NCBI GenBank assembly: GCA_003567135.1
Contig: PXAI01000347.1
Location: 1 to 5,822, forward strand
DNA from: Balneolia bacterium
GTDB lineage: Bacteria; Bacteroidota; Rhodothermia; Balneolales; Cyclonatronaceae
Length of the DNA stretch: 5,822 nucleotides
Direction: 5' to 3'
Part shown: positions 1-5,328 of the stretch, in pieces
How positions within the stretch are numbered: position 1 is the first letter of the stretch
How the letters are laid out: the number at the start of each line of letters is the position of its first letter
The notes under the pieces: generated by a model
Seen by the model: only the letters and a program-made list of their open reading frames with translations
Told to the model about the DNA's origin: nothing
Database searches by the model: none
Translations under genes and position numbers: made by a program

Positions 1-672
1 AAGGAATCAGAAAATCTTACTCCGGATATGGTAGCCGGCCACAGCCTTGGCGAGTTTTCAGCACTGGTTGCCTGCGGCGCCGTTGAGTTTAAGGATGCAA
101 TCCGCATTGTAAGAAAGCGCGGACAGCTGATGCAGCACGCCGGAACCGAAAATCCCGGAACAATGGCGGCCATCATCGGCGCTGACGACACTCTTGTTGA
201 AGAAGCGTGCAAAGCTGTTTCCAAAGGAGATTCTGATCTGGTTGTTGCCGCAAATTATAACTGTCCCGGACAGCTCGTAATTTCAGGACACGAACCGGCC
301 ATCGACCGCGCTATTGAGTGGCTCAAAGAGAACGGAGCCAAAATCGCGAAAAAACTTCCCGTAAGCGGCGCTTTCCACTCTCCCCTGATGCAACCCGCCC
401 TCGACGGCCTGCGTCAGGAGCTTGAATCGCTGAACATTTCGGCACCCGACTGCCCGATCTATTCCAACTATACGGCCAAAGCCACGTCTGATCCTGAAAT
501 GATCAGAGAAAATCTGCTAAAGCAGCTTTTGAATCCCGTAAAATGGACGCAAACCCTGAATCAGATGATTGAAGACGGCGCAGAGCAGTTTATTGAAGTT
601 GGCCCGGGCAAAGTACTTCAGGGGCTTGTGAAACGAACAAACAGAGAAGCAGAAACCAAAGGGTATCAATAA
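1..672 (+). CDS. fabD: Malonyl-CoA:ACP transacylase FabD, 5' end missing
   Basis: FabD moves the malonyl group from CoA to acyl carrier protein in the cytoplasm, supplying the extender for fatty acid elongation. The frame is open from the first base of the window, so the gene begins upstream; 223 residues remain of about 290-310 usual for the family. The ATG at position 28 is internal, because it lies immediately before the nucleophile motif. Visible hallmarks are GHSLGE with the nucleophile Ser at fragment residue 15, the RGQLMQ segment whose Arg40 lies 25 residues later (the same spacing as Ser92 to Arg117 in E. coli FabD), GAFHSPLM with catalytic His126 (codon 376-378), and EVGPGKVL near the C-terminus. 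About 80 N-terminal residues, including the usual GQG motif, are outside the window. The TAA stop overlaps the fabG start by one base, indicating a shared transcript. Identification is secure; only the start is unknown. Confidence 0.96.
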   Translation, partial: KESENLTPDMVAGHSLGEFSALVACGAVEFKDAIRIVRKRGQLMQHAGTENPGTMAAIIGADDTLVEEACKAVSKGDSDLVVAANYNCPGQLVISGHEPAIDRAIEWLKENGAKIAKKLPVSGAFHSPLMQPALDGLRQELESLNISAPDCPIYSNYTAKATSDPEMIRENLLKQLLNPVKWTQTLNQMIEDGAEQFIEVGPGKVLQGLVKRTNREAETKGYQ

Positions 673-1427
673 TGAGTAACGCATTTTCACTTGACGGAAA
701 AGTTTGTCTTGTAACCGGCGGAACACGCGGAATTGGCCGCTCCATCGCGCTGGCTCTGGCAAAAAACGGCGCTGACGTAGCCATTACATTCGCCAGCTCC
801 GTTGAAGCGGCAGCCGAAGTAAAGGCTGAAATTGAAGCACTGGGCAGAAAAGCGCTCACCTTCCAGGCCGATGCCGTAGACTTTGAGCAGGCTGAAAACG
901 TAATCAAGTCCATCACTGAAGAACTCGGCAAACTGGATGTTCTGGTAAACAATGCCGGAATCACCCGTGATAATCTCATCATGCGGATGAGCCAGGAACA
1001 GTGGGATGAAGTGATCAACACAAACCTGAAATCTGTTTTTAACTACAGCAAAGCCGCCATCCGCCCTCTCATGAGACAGCGAAACGGCGTGATTATCAAT
1101 ATCAGCTCTGTTGTGGGACTTTCAGGAAATGCGGGACAGACCAACTACTCTGCTTCCAAAGCAGGACTTATAGGATTTACCAAGTCTCTGGCGAAAGAGC
1201 TCTCATCCAGAAACATCCGCGTAAACGCGATTGCTCCGGGGTACATCAAAACAGAGATGACCGGAAAGCTGCCTGAGGATGTTCTGAAAAAAATTGAGGC
1301 AGAAATTCCGCTCGGCCATGCCGGAGAAACAGATGATATTTCCAACGGAGTTGTATTTCTTTCGAGTGATGCAGCCCGTTACATAACCGGCGAAACGATA
1401 CGCATAGACGGCGGTATGGCCATGTGA
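672..1427 (+). CDS. fabG: 3-oxoacyl-ACP reductase FabG
   Basis: FabG is the NADPH-dependent reductase that turns 3-oxoacyl-ACP into (R)-3-hydroxyacyl-ACP, the first reduction of each elongation cycle. The 251-residue protein has the full classical short-chain dehydrogenase pattern: the TGGTRGIG cofactor loop at residues 15-22, NNAG at 93-96, and a catalytic tetrad of Asn118, Ser146, Tyr159 and Lys163 (YSASK), followed by the APG turn at 188-190. The Rossmann loop with Arg19 fits NADP preference. Length and context, between fabD and acpP, favour FabG over the many other SDR enzymes. The start ATG shares its A with the fabD stop (TAATG), and AAAGGG lies 8 bases upstream inside fabD, so translation is probably coupled. 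This is the only gene here with a plausible Shine-Dalgarno sequence. No good terminator follows; only a 4-bp GCCT/AGGC hairpin without a T run lies at 1436-1446, so read-through into acpP is possible. Confidence 0.96.
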   Translation: MSNAFSLDGKVCLVTGGTRGIGRSIALALAKNGADVAITFASSVEAAAEVKAEIEALGRKALTFQADAVDFEQAENVIKSITEELGKLDVLVNNAGITRDNLIMRMSQEQWDEVINTNLKSVFNYSKAAIRPLMRQRNGVIINISSVVGLSGNAGQTNYSASKAGLIGFTKSLAKELSSRNIRVNAIAPGYIKTEMTGKLPEDVLKKIEAEIPLGHAGETDDISNGVVFLSSDAARYITGETIRIDGGMAM

Positions 1428-1466
1428 TTCGTTGCGCCTCAAAGGCTAAGAACTGATCACAAAGAA

Positions 1467-1486
1467 TTACGTTCAGTTTTTCGTAA
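1467..1486. repeat. Short inverted repeat TTACG-N10-CGTAA upstream of acpP
   Basis: The arms TTACG (1467-1471) and CGTAA (1482-1486) are perfect reverse complements with a 10-base centre. The pair ends three bases before the candidate -7 box of the acpP promoter, so it sits where a -33 element or operator would be. The arms are only 5 bp, so chance is a real possibility. The right arm is part of a 9-mer, TTTCGTAAC, that also occurs just before fabF (1940-1948). Confidence 0.3.
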
Positions 1487-1489
1487 CAC

Positions 1490-1497
1490 TAAATTTG
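1490..1497 (+). promoter_or_regulatory. Candidate Bacteroidota-type -7 element for acpP
   Basis: TAAATTTG at 1490-1497 fits the TAnnTTTG -7 consensus described for the Bacteroidetes primary sigma factor exactly. The expected -33 TTTG, about 19 bases upstream, is only partly met (TTAC at 1467-1470). Transcription from here would give acpP an untranslated leader of roughly 60 bases that is A/T-rich and lacks a Shine-Dalgarno sequence. An enteric-style TATATT also occurs at 1501-1506 but has no matching -35. The 136-base gap inside an otherwise tightly packed operon supports a promoter here. Confidence 0.45.
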
Positions 1498-1563
1498 TTT
1501 TATATTTATCCGAGAAATCGGTTCAATTAATTTTTACCTAACCTAAAACCACAATTAACGATT

Positions 1564-1803
1564 ATGGCACAAGATATAGCTGCTAAAGTAAAATCAATTA
1601 TCGTAGAAAAACTTAATGTTGATGAGGCTGATGTCTCTGAAGGCGCAAATTTTACTAACGATTTGGGTGCAGATTCACTGGATACCGTTGAGCTGATTAT
1701 GGAATTCGAAAAAGAATTTGATCTCAGCATTCCTGACGAAGATGCAGAAAACATTGCCACTGTTGGCGATGCTATCAAGTATCTGACAGAAAAGTCTGCC
1801 TGA
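1564..1803 (+). CDS. acpP: Acyl carrier protein AcpP
   Basis: AcpP carries the growing acyl chain on a 4'-phosphopantetheine arm and shuttles it between all Fab enzymes in the cytoplasm. The 79-residue product is the normal size, strongly acidic, and has the invariant GADSLDTVE motif at residues 35-43, with Ser38 as the phosphopantetheine attachment site. Helix II (DTVELIMEFEKEF, 40-52) is the partner-recognition helix and is well conserved, as is the DEDAENIATVGDAI stretch that leads into the C-terminal helix. The ATG at 1564 is the only sensible start; the leader ahead of it (AACGATT) has no Shine-Dalgarno sequence. A candidate promoter upstream and a strong hairpin terminator 12 bases after the TGA bracket this gene, so it is probably also made as a short separate mRNA. 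That would fit the very high ACP level cells need compared with the enzymes. Confidence 0.98.
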   Translation: MAQDIAAKVKSIIVEKLNVDEADVSEGANFTNDLGADSLDTVELIMEFEKEFDLSIPDEDAENIATVGDAIKYLTEKSA

Positions 1804-1814
1804 TTTAATATTTC

Positions 1815-1852
1815 AATCGCCGGCTGGCCTGAAATCAGCCGGTGATTTTCTT
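1815..1852 (+). terminator. Intrinsic terminator after acpP
   Basis: The arms 1816-1826 (ATCGCCGGCTG) and 1836-1846 (CAGCCGGTGAT) pair over 11 bp with a single G-U, closing a 9-base loop; one further A-T pair can be added at the base. The stem runs directly into TTTTCTT, followed by more T-rich sequence. The G+C-rich core and U run are those of a Rho-independent terminator pointing rightwards. It separates acpP from fabF and implies that fabF needs its own promoter or substantial read-through. Confidence 0.8.
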
Positions 1853-1870
1853 ACGTTTATCTTTCTTAAC

Positions 1871-1889
1871 ACCGCATATTTATTGCGGT
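1871..1889. repeat. Perfect 6-bp inverted repeat in the fabF upstream region
   Basis: ACCGCA (1871-1876) and TGCGGT (1884-1889) are perfect reverse complements around a 7-base A/T centre (TATTTAT). It lies 19 bases past the acpP terminator and just left of a second dyad. It could be an operator half of a larger control region or a minor backup hairpin; the sequence after it (TTGCTG) is not a U run, so it is not a terminator by itself. Confidence 0.45.
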
Positions 1890-1890
1890 T

Positions 1891-1912
1891 TGCTGATTCT
1901 ATATAATCAGTA
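1891..1912. promoter_or_regulatory. Dyad overlapping a TATAAT box, candidate fabF promoter/operator
   Basis: The 18-mer CTGATTCTATATAATCAG at 1893-1910 is symmetrical at 8 of 9 base pairs; extended to 1891-1912 the match is 9 of 11. Within it, TATAAT (1902-1907) is a perfect enteric-style -10 hexamer, though the best -35 at 17-bp spacing (TTTATT, 1879-1884) is poor. A Bacteroidota-type alternative nearby, TTTATTTG at 1921-1928, has one mismatch to TAnnTTTG and no clear -33. A terminator lies upstream and fabF begins 52 bases downstream, so a promoter is expected here. A symmetrical site covering it could be a repressor operator, for example for a TetR- or FadR-like lipid regulator; that last step is inference. 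Confidence 0.4.
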
Positions 1913-1964
1913 TTTCGTATTTTATTTGCGATACTCAACTTTCGTAACCTTCAATTCCGACTGT

Positions 1965-3209
1965 ATGTCAACACGCAGAGTAGTAGTTACCGGTATGGGC
2001 GCTCAAACGCCAATTGGAAAAGGAATTCCCGCTTTCTGGGATGGCCTTAAAAATGGTAAAAGCGGCGCACGCACAATCGAACATTTTGACACCGAACGTT
2101 TCGCGACAAAATTTGCCGCAATGGTTCAGGATTTCGATCCCGGTGAACATTTAAACCCACGTGATGCGCGTCGTATGGACCGTTTCTGTCAGTTTGCTGT
2201 TGCAGCATCTGAAGAAGCGCTAACCGACTCAGGAGTTGATCTTGAAAGTATCGACAAAAACAGAGTTTCTGTTCTGATCGGAACGGGAATCGGGGGGATG
2301 GAAACATTCTACAAACAGTGCGTTTCTTTCGAACAGCACGGCCCCCGCGGCATATCCCCCTTCTTTATTCCGATGCTTATCCCTGATATCGCTTCAGGGC
2401 ACGTCTCTATCCGCCACGGATTCAGAGGCCCCAACTACTGCGCCGTTTCTGCGTGCGCAACCGGTTCACACAACATCGGCCTCGCCTACGACAGTATCAG
2501 GCACGGCCAGGCTGAGTTCGCCCTCTGCGGCGGAGCTGAAGCTCCCGTAATTGAAATGGGCGTTTCAGGATTTAACGCACTCAAGGCGATGTCAACCCGG
2601 AATGATGATCCGGCTACCGCTTCGCGTCCGTTTGATAAGGAGCGCGATGGTTTCGTACTGGGCGAAGGCTCAGGTGTTCTCTTCATTGAGGAATACGAGC
2701 ACGCGGTTAAACGCGGCGCCAAAATATATGCTGAAATCTGCGGGTACGGCTTCAGCGCCGACGCATTCCACATTACTGCGCCCGATCCGGAAGGAAACGG
2801 TGTGCATATCGCAATTACCGAAGCGCTTAAAGCGGCCGGAATCAAACCGGAGGAAGTTGATCACATCAACATGCACGGTACATCCACCCCGCTGGGCGAT
2901 ATTGCTGAAACAAATTCTATCAAGCGTGTATTCGGAGATCACGCCAGGAAAATCAATCTGAATTCAACCAAATCCATGACCGGCCACATGCTTGGTGCGG
3001 CTGGAGCGGCTGAATCGATTGCCACGATACTCGCGATTCATAACGAAATCATCCCTCCGACTATCAATTACAACACTCCCGATCCTGACTGTGACCTCAA
3101 CTACACAACAAATGAGGCTGCAGACCGGAAGATTCGATACGCACTTAATAATGCGTTCGGGTTCGGCGGACACAACACAACGTTGGTGTTCAAAAAGTTT
3201 GAAGATTAA
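1965..3209 (+). CDS. fabF: 3-oxoacyl-ACP synthase II FabF
   Basis: FabF condenses acyl-ACP with malonyl-ACP, releasing CO2, and so drives chain elongation in the cytoplasm. At 414 residues it matches the family length (413 in E. coli). The Cys-His-His catalytic set is complete: Cys164 in SACATG, His304 in HGTSTPLGD and His341 in TGHMLGAAGA, with Lys336 before it. Each sits one residue later than in E. coli. The gating Phe400 in GFGGHN and Ile109 in GTGIGG are also present. I chose the ATG at 1965 because the protein begins STRRVVVTGMG as FabF should. An in-frame GTG at 1842 would add 41 residues, but these are translated through the upstream terminator and dyads. There is no Shine-Dalgarno sequence. 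rnc follows after 7 bases, so the two genes are cotranscribed. The Cys rules out a chain-length-factor type homologue. Confidence 0.97.
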   Translation: MSTRRVVVTGMGAQTPIGKGIPAFWDGLKNGKSGARTIEHFDTERFATKFAAMVQDFDPGEHLNPRDARRMDRFCQFAVAASEEALTDSGVDLESIDKNRVSVLIGTGIGGMETFYKQCVSFEQHGPRGISPFFIPMLIPDIASGHVSIRHGFRGPNYCAVSACATGSHNIGLAYDSIRHGQAEFALCGGAEAPVIEMGVSGFNALKAMSTRNDDPATASRPFDKERDGFVLGEGSGVLFIEEYEHAVKRGAKIYAEICGYGFSADAFHITAPDPEGNGVHIAITEALKAAGIKPEEVDHINMHGTSTPLGDIAETNSIKRVFGDHARKINLNSTKSMTGHMLGAAGAAESIATILAIHNEIIPPTINYNTPDPDCDLNYTTNEAADRKIRYALNNAFGFGGHNTTLVFKKFED

Positions 3210-3216
3210 TTAGCGC

Positions 3217-3978
3217 ATGCTGGATTTTATCAGGAAATATTTCAAAAGAAACTCTCTTGATAAAATCACTGTAAAAAAAATTGAAGCGCTGGAAAAGACG
3301 TTTGGTTTCTCTGTAGGAGCGCCCAGTCTTTACCTGAAAGCCCTCAGGCACCGTTCAAGGCTGATTGAAGATCACCTTGCGGATACTGAAAGCTACGAAC
3401 AGCTGGAGTTTTTAGGTGATGCCGTACTTGATTTAATCGTAACAGAGATTATATTTGATTACTATCCGGATGAAAATGAAGGCTTCATGACGCGCCTCAG
3501 ATCCCGGATGGTAAAAGAACAAACGCTGGCTGAACTCTCGCGTCAACTTGGATTTGATCTTCTGATTGAGGTCGGTAACAGAGTAAAAGGCCAGGGAATT
3601 GAGCTGAAGGAAAGCGTTCTCTGTGATATTTTCGAGGCCGTAACCGGAGCCGTTTACAAGGATAAAGGGCTTGAAGTTACCCGGAAATTTATCCGGACAG
3701 TTTATAGTAAATATGTGGATATTGACAACCTGAGTTCCACACACGACAACTATAAAAGTCTGCTTCTGGAATACTCACAGGCGAAAAAATTGTCTATCCC
3801 GGAATACAGGGTTATTTCGGAAAAAGGTCCGGATCACGACAAGACGTTTGAAATCGAAGCTGTTATTAACGGCGAAGGATGTGGTACCGGAATCGGAAAG
3901 AATAAAAAGAAAGCAGAGCAAACGGCTGCTATGCACGCCTTAAAGACACTTAAGGCACGACATACTGTTGATGCCTGA
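3217..3978 (+). CDS. rnc: Ribonuclease III
   Basis: RNase III is an endonuclease that cuts double-stranded RNA, processing rRNA precursors and some mRNAs. The 253-residue protein has an N-terminal extension of about 20 residues (MLDFIRKYFKRN and onward), as seen in Bacteroidota homologues. The RNase III domain spans roughly 20-165: signature EQLEFLGDAVLDLI at 61-74 with metal-binding Glu64 and Asp68, and DIFEAVTGAVY with Asp137 and Glu140, at the same spacings as E41/D45 and D114/E117 in E. coli. A double-stranded RNA-binding domain follows (about 177-247), ending in the KNKKKAEQTAAMHAL helix. Both domains and all four metal ligands are intact, so it should be active. It starts 7 bases after the fabF stop without a Shine-Dalgarno sequence, which points to coupling to fabF translation. 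Association of rnc with fab genes or with acpP is common in several phyla. Confidence 0.96.
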   Translation: MLDFIRKYFKRNSLDKITVKKIEALEKTFGFSVGAPSLYLKALRHRSRLIEDHLADTESYEQLEFLGDAVLDLIVTEIIFDYYPDENEGFMTRLRSRMVKEQTLAELSRQLGFDLLIEVGNRVKGQGIELKESVLCDIFEAVTGAVYKDKGLEVTRKFIRTVYSKYVDIDNLSSTHDNYKSLLLEYSQAKKLSIPEYRVISEKGPDHDKTFEIEAVINGEGCGTGIGKNKKKAEQTAAMHALKTLKARHTVDA

Positions 3979-4003
3979 ACGCTGCCCATTTTGGATGCGT
4001 TTT
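3978..4003 (+). terminator. Weak terminator-like hairpin at the rnc stop
   Basis: AACGC (3978-3982) pairs with GCGTT (3997-4001). A 2x2 internal mismatch separates this from a CC/GG pairing nearer the loop, and the stem is followed by TTTTG. It overlaps the last base of the rnc stop codon. The stem is short and interrupted, so it may only attenuate transcription, or be chance. Confidence 0.25.
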
Positions 4004-4019
4004 GAGCTGAAATATTTTG
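3990..4019 (+). promoter_or_regulatory. Candidate Bacteroidota-type promoter for ilvE
   Basis: TTTG at 3990-3993 is followed after 19 bases by TATTTTG (4013-4019). This resembles the TTTG-N19-TAnnTTTG arrangement known in Bacteroidetes, but the -7 element is one base short of the consensus. Initiation here would give an ilvE leader of roughly 40 bases containing the 6-bp inverted repeat at 4029-4046. The 85-base gap, against 7 bases between fabF and rnc, supports a separate start for ilvE. Confidence 0.35.
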
Positions 4020-4028
4020 ATACTAATT

Positions 4029-4046
4029 TTCAGGTTCACGCCTGAA
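4029..4046 (+). repeat. Perfect 6-bp inverted repeat in the ilvE leader
   Basis: TTCAGG (4029-4034) and CCTGAA (4041-4046) are perfect reverse complements with a 6-base loop, 17 bases before the ilvE ATG. A T run precedes it rather than follows it, so it is not a plus-strand terminator. A second CCTGAA copy, within the direct repeat GCCTGAAC, lies at the end of rnc (3973-3980) and could compete for the same left arm. Confidence 0.35.
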
Positions 4047-4063
4047 CAGAAACTATTAATATT

Positions 4064-5143
4064 ATGGAAACTACTGAAATGACCCGGATCCCCGTTCAAA
4101 AAACTACAGCATCACGACTTGCTGAAACAGATTTTTCTGATCTCCGTTTTGGAGACAAGTTTGCTGATCACATGCTGGAAATGAGATATACCGACGGACA
4201 GTGGGGCGAGCCTTCGATCAGGCCCTATGCTCCGATCCAGATGACGCCGGCCGCGAGTATCCTTCACTATGGCCAGGGTGTTTTTGAGGGGATGAAGGCC
4301 TTCCGCAGAGAAGACGGCCGGATTACCATTTTCAGAATCGACAAGCATTTTGAGCGTTTCAATAATTCCTGCAAAAGGCTGAACATACCGGAAATACCGT
4401 TTGAAGTATTTGAACAGGGCCTGATCCAGCTGGTTGATCTTGACCGTGAATGGATTCCGAAAAATAAATTCAAAGCGCTTTACATTCGTCCATTTGTCAT
4501 TGCTTCAGATGAATATATCGGGCTGAATACTTCTCAGAACTACCGGTTTTTCATCATATCAGGGCCGGTCGGAAACTATTACCGCGAGGGAATCAATCCG
4601 ATTAAACTGACTACGATGCCTGATTACGTTCGTGCCGTTGAAGGCGGCGTTGGATTTGCCAAAATCCCGGGTAATTACGCAGCAAGCCTTCTGCCCACAC
4701 ATAAAGCCAAGGAAATGGGCTATACGCAGGTTCTGTGGCTGGATGCCAAGCACCGCAAATACGTGGAAGAAGTCGGATCGATGAACATGTTCTTCGTGGT
4801 TGACGGCAAGATTCTTACGGCACCACTTTCAGGCACCATTCTTCCCGGTGTAACGCGCGACTGCGTTATTCAGCTTGGAAAAGAGTGGGGAATTCCGGTT
4901 GAAGAGCGTCCTGTGTCAATAGATGAGCTGATTGAGGCGAACAAAAACGGTACGCTGGAAGAAGCATTCGGCTCGGGAACGGCTGCCGTTATTTCTCCGG
5001 TAGGGCTTATCCATCACAAGGGCTACACCATAACGCTTGATCAGGATAAGATGGGGCCGATTGCACAGCGTTTGTATGATACCATCACCTCGATCCACCA
5101 CGGCCTCGAAAAGGATAATCACGACTGGTGCACGATCGTCTGA
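4064..5143 (+). CDS. ilvE: Branched-chain amino acid aminotransferase (class IV, type II)
   Basis: This PLP enzyme interconverts Leu, Ile and Val with their 2-oxoacids using 2-oxoglutarate/glutamate; it is the last step of branched-chain amino acid synthesis and the first of their breakdown. The 359-residue length and N-terminal domain place it in the longer type II group, with the eukaryotic BCATs, rather than the E. coli-size enzymes of about 309 residues. Hallmarks: LHYGQGVFEGMKAF (67-80), YIRPF (140-144), the Schiff-base Lys200 in AKIPGNY, QVLWLD (222-227), EEVGSMNMFF with Glu236, SGTILPGVTR (256-265) and the phosphate-binding FGSGTAAVISPV (302-313). The redox CXXC centre of human BCAT is absent here, as expected in bacteria. 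The ATG at 4064 gives the natural N-terminus; an in-frame ATG at 4079 is the alternative. No Shine-Dalgarno sequence is seen. D-amino acid transaminase or ADC lyase, other class IV members, are ruled out by length and motifs. Confidence 0.95.
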   Translation: METTEMTRIPVQKTTASRLAETDFSDLRFGDKFADHMLEMRYTDGQWGEPSIRPYAPIQMTPAASILHYGQGVFEGMKAFRREDGRITIFRIDKHFERFNNSCKRLNIPEIPFEVFEQGLIQLVDLDREWIPKNKFKALYIRPFVIASDEYIGLNTSQNYRFFIISGPVGNYYREGINPIKLTTMPDYVRAVEGGVGFAKIPGNYAASLLPTHKAKEMGYTQVLWLDAKHRKYVEEVGSMNMFFVVDGKILTAPLSGTILPGVTRDCVIQLGKEWGIPVEERPVSIDELIEANKNGTLEEAFGSGTAAVISPVGLIHHKGYTITLDQDKMGPIAQRLYDTITSIHHGLEKDNHDWCTIV

Positions 5144-5164
5144 TCACTTAAAATTGACTGAGCT

Positions 5165-5193
5165 GAAAGATTGGCATTTAGCAACAATCTTTC
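5165..5193. repeat. Perfect 9-bp inverted repeat downstream of ilvE
   Basis: GAAAGATTG (5165-5173) and CAATCTTTC (5185-5193) pair perfectly around an 11-base loop, 21 bases after the ilvE stop. There is no T run after it, so it is not a standard terminator. It may act as a 3' stability hairpin ahead of the true terminator at 5216, or be a protein-binding dyad. Confidence 0.6.
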
Positions 5194-5215
5194 CCTCATC
5201 AAATTTTGCATAATG

Positions 5216-5247
5216 AAGCTGTTGGCTGTAGGCCGGCAGCTTTTTTT
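5216..5247 (+). terminator. Strong intrinsic terminator for ilvE
   Basis: The arms AAGCTGTTGGC (5216-5226) and GCCGGCAGCTT (5232-5242) form an 11-bp stem with two adjacent G-U pairs and a 5-base loop (TGTAG). A run of seven T residues (5241-5247) begins at the last pairs of the stem. This is a textbook rightward Rho-independent terminator. The left flank has no A run, so it acts in one direction only. Confidence 0.88.
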
Positions 5248-5264
5248 GTTTGCATACGGTACAT

Positions 5265-5300
5265 AAAAAATCCTCCGGAACAGTTAAGTCCCGGAGGATT
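5265..5300 (-). terminator. Strong intrinsic terminator for the susD-like gene
   Basis: AATCCTCCGG (5269-5278) and CCGGAGGATT (5291-5300) pair perfectly over 10 bp. Two further pairs (5280-5281 with 5288-5289) can form beyond a single mismatch. Read on the minus strand, the stem is followed by a run of six T (the A run at 5265-5270). It begins 28 bases after the stop codon of the leftward gene and so terminates that transcript before it meets ilvE. Confidence 0.88.
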
Positions 5301-5328
5301 CACACAAAACCAACAAGGTTTTAATCAA

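Noticed and set aside
28..672. ATG at 28 as the fabD start
   Set aside because: It sits just before the GHSLGE nucleophile motif; the frame is open upstream to base 1 and a FabD lacking its first 80-90 residues would lose part of the fold.
517..1021. Minus-strand open frames across the fabD-fabG junction (517-762 and 590-1021)
   Set aside because: They are antisense to well-conserved FabD and FabG coding sequence, match no family I recognise, and have no start or terminator context.
1436..1446. GCCT-caa-AGGC hairpin as a terminator for fabG
   Set aside because: A 4-bp stem with a 3-base loop and no T run is too weak.
1871..1912. Leader hairpins of fabF-rnc as an RNase III autoregulation site
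   Set aside because: The stems are only 6-8 bp, much shorter than the roughly two helical turns RNase III usually needs, so the autoregulation idea is not supported by the sequence.
1842..1964. In-frame GTG start giving FabF a 41-residue hydrophobic N-terminal extension that resembles a membrane segment
   Set aside because: The extension is translated through the acpP terminator and the two dyads; FabF proteins start at the STRRVVVTG strand, and the 414-residue form has the standard length.
2047..3213. Several open frames on both strands inside fabF (for example 2486-2845 minus, 2551-2961 plus, 2992-3213 plus)
   Set aside because: They lie in other frames of a complete FabF with all catalytic residues; their compositions (Ser/Arg-rich, no motifs) are typical of shadow frames.
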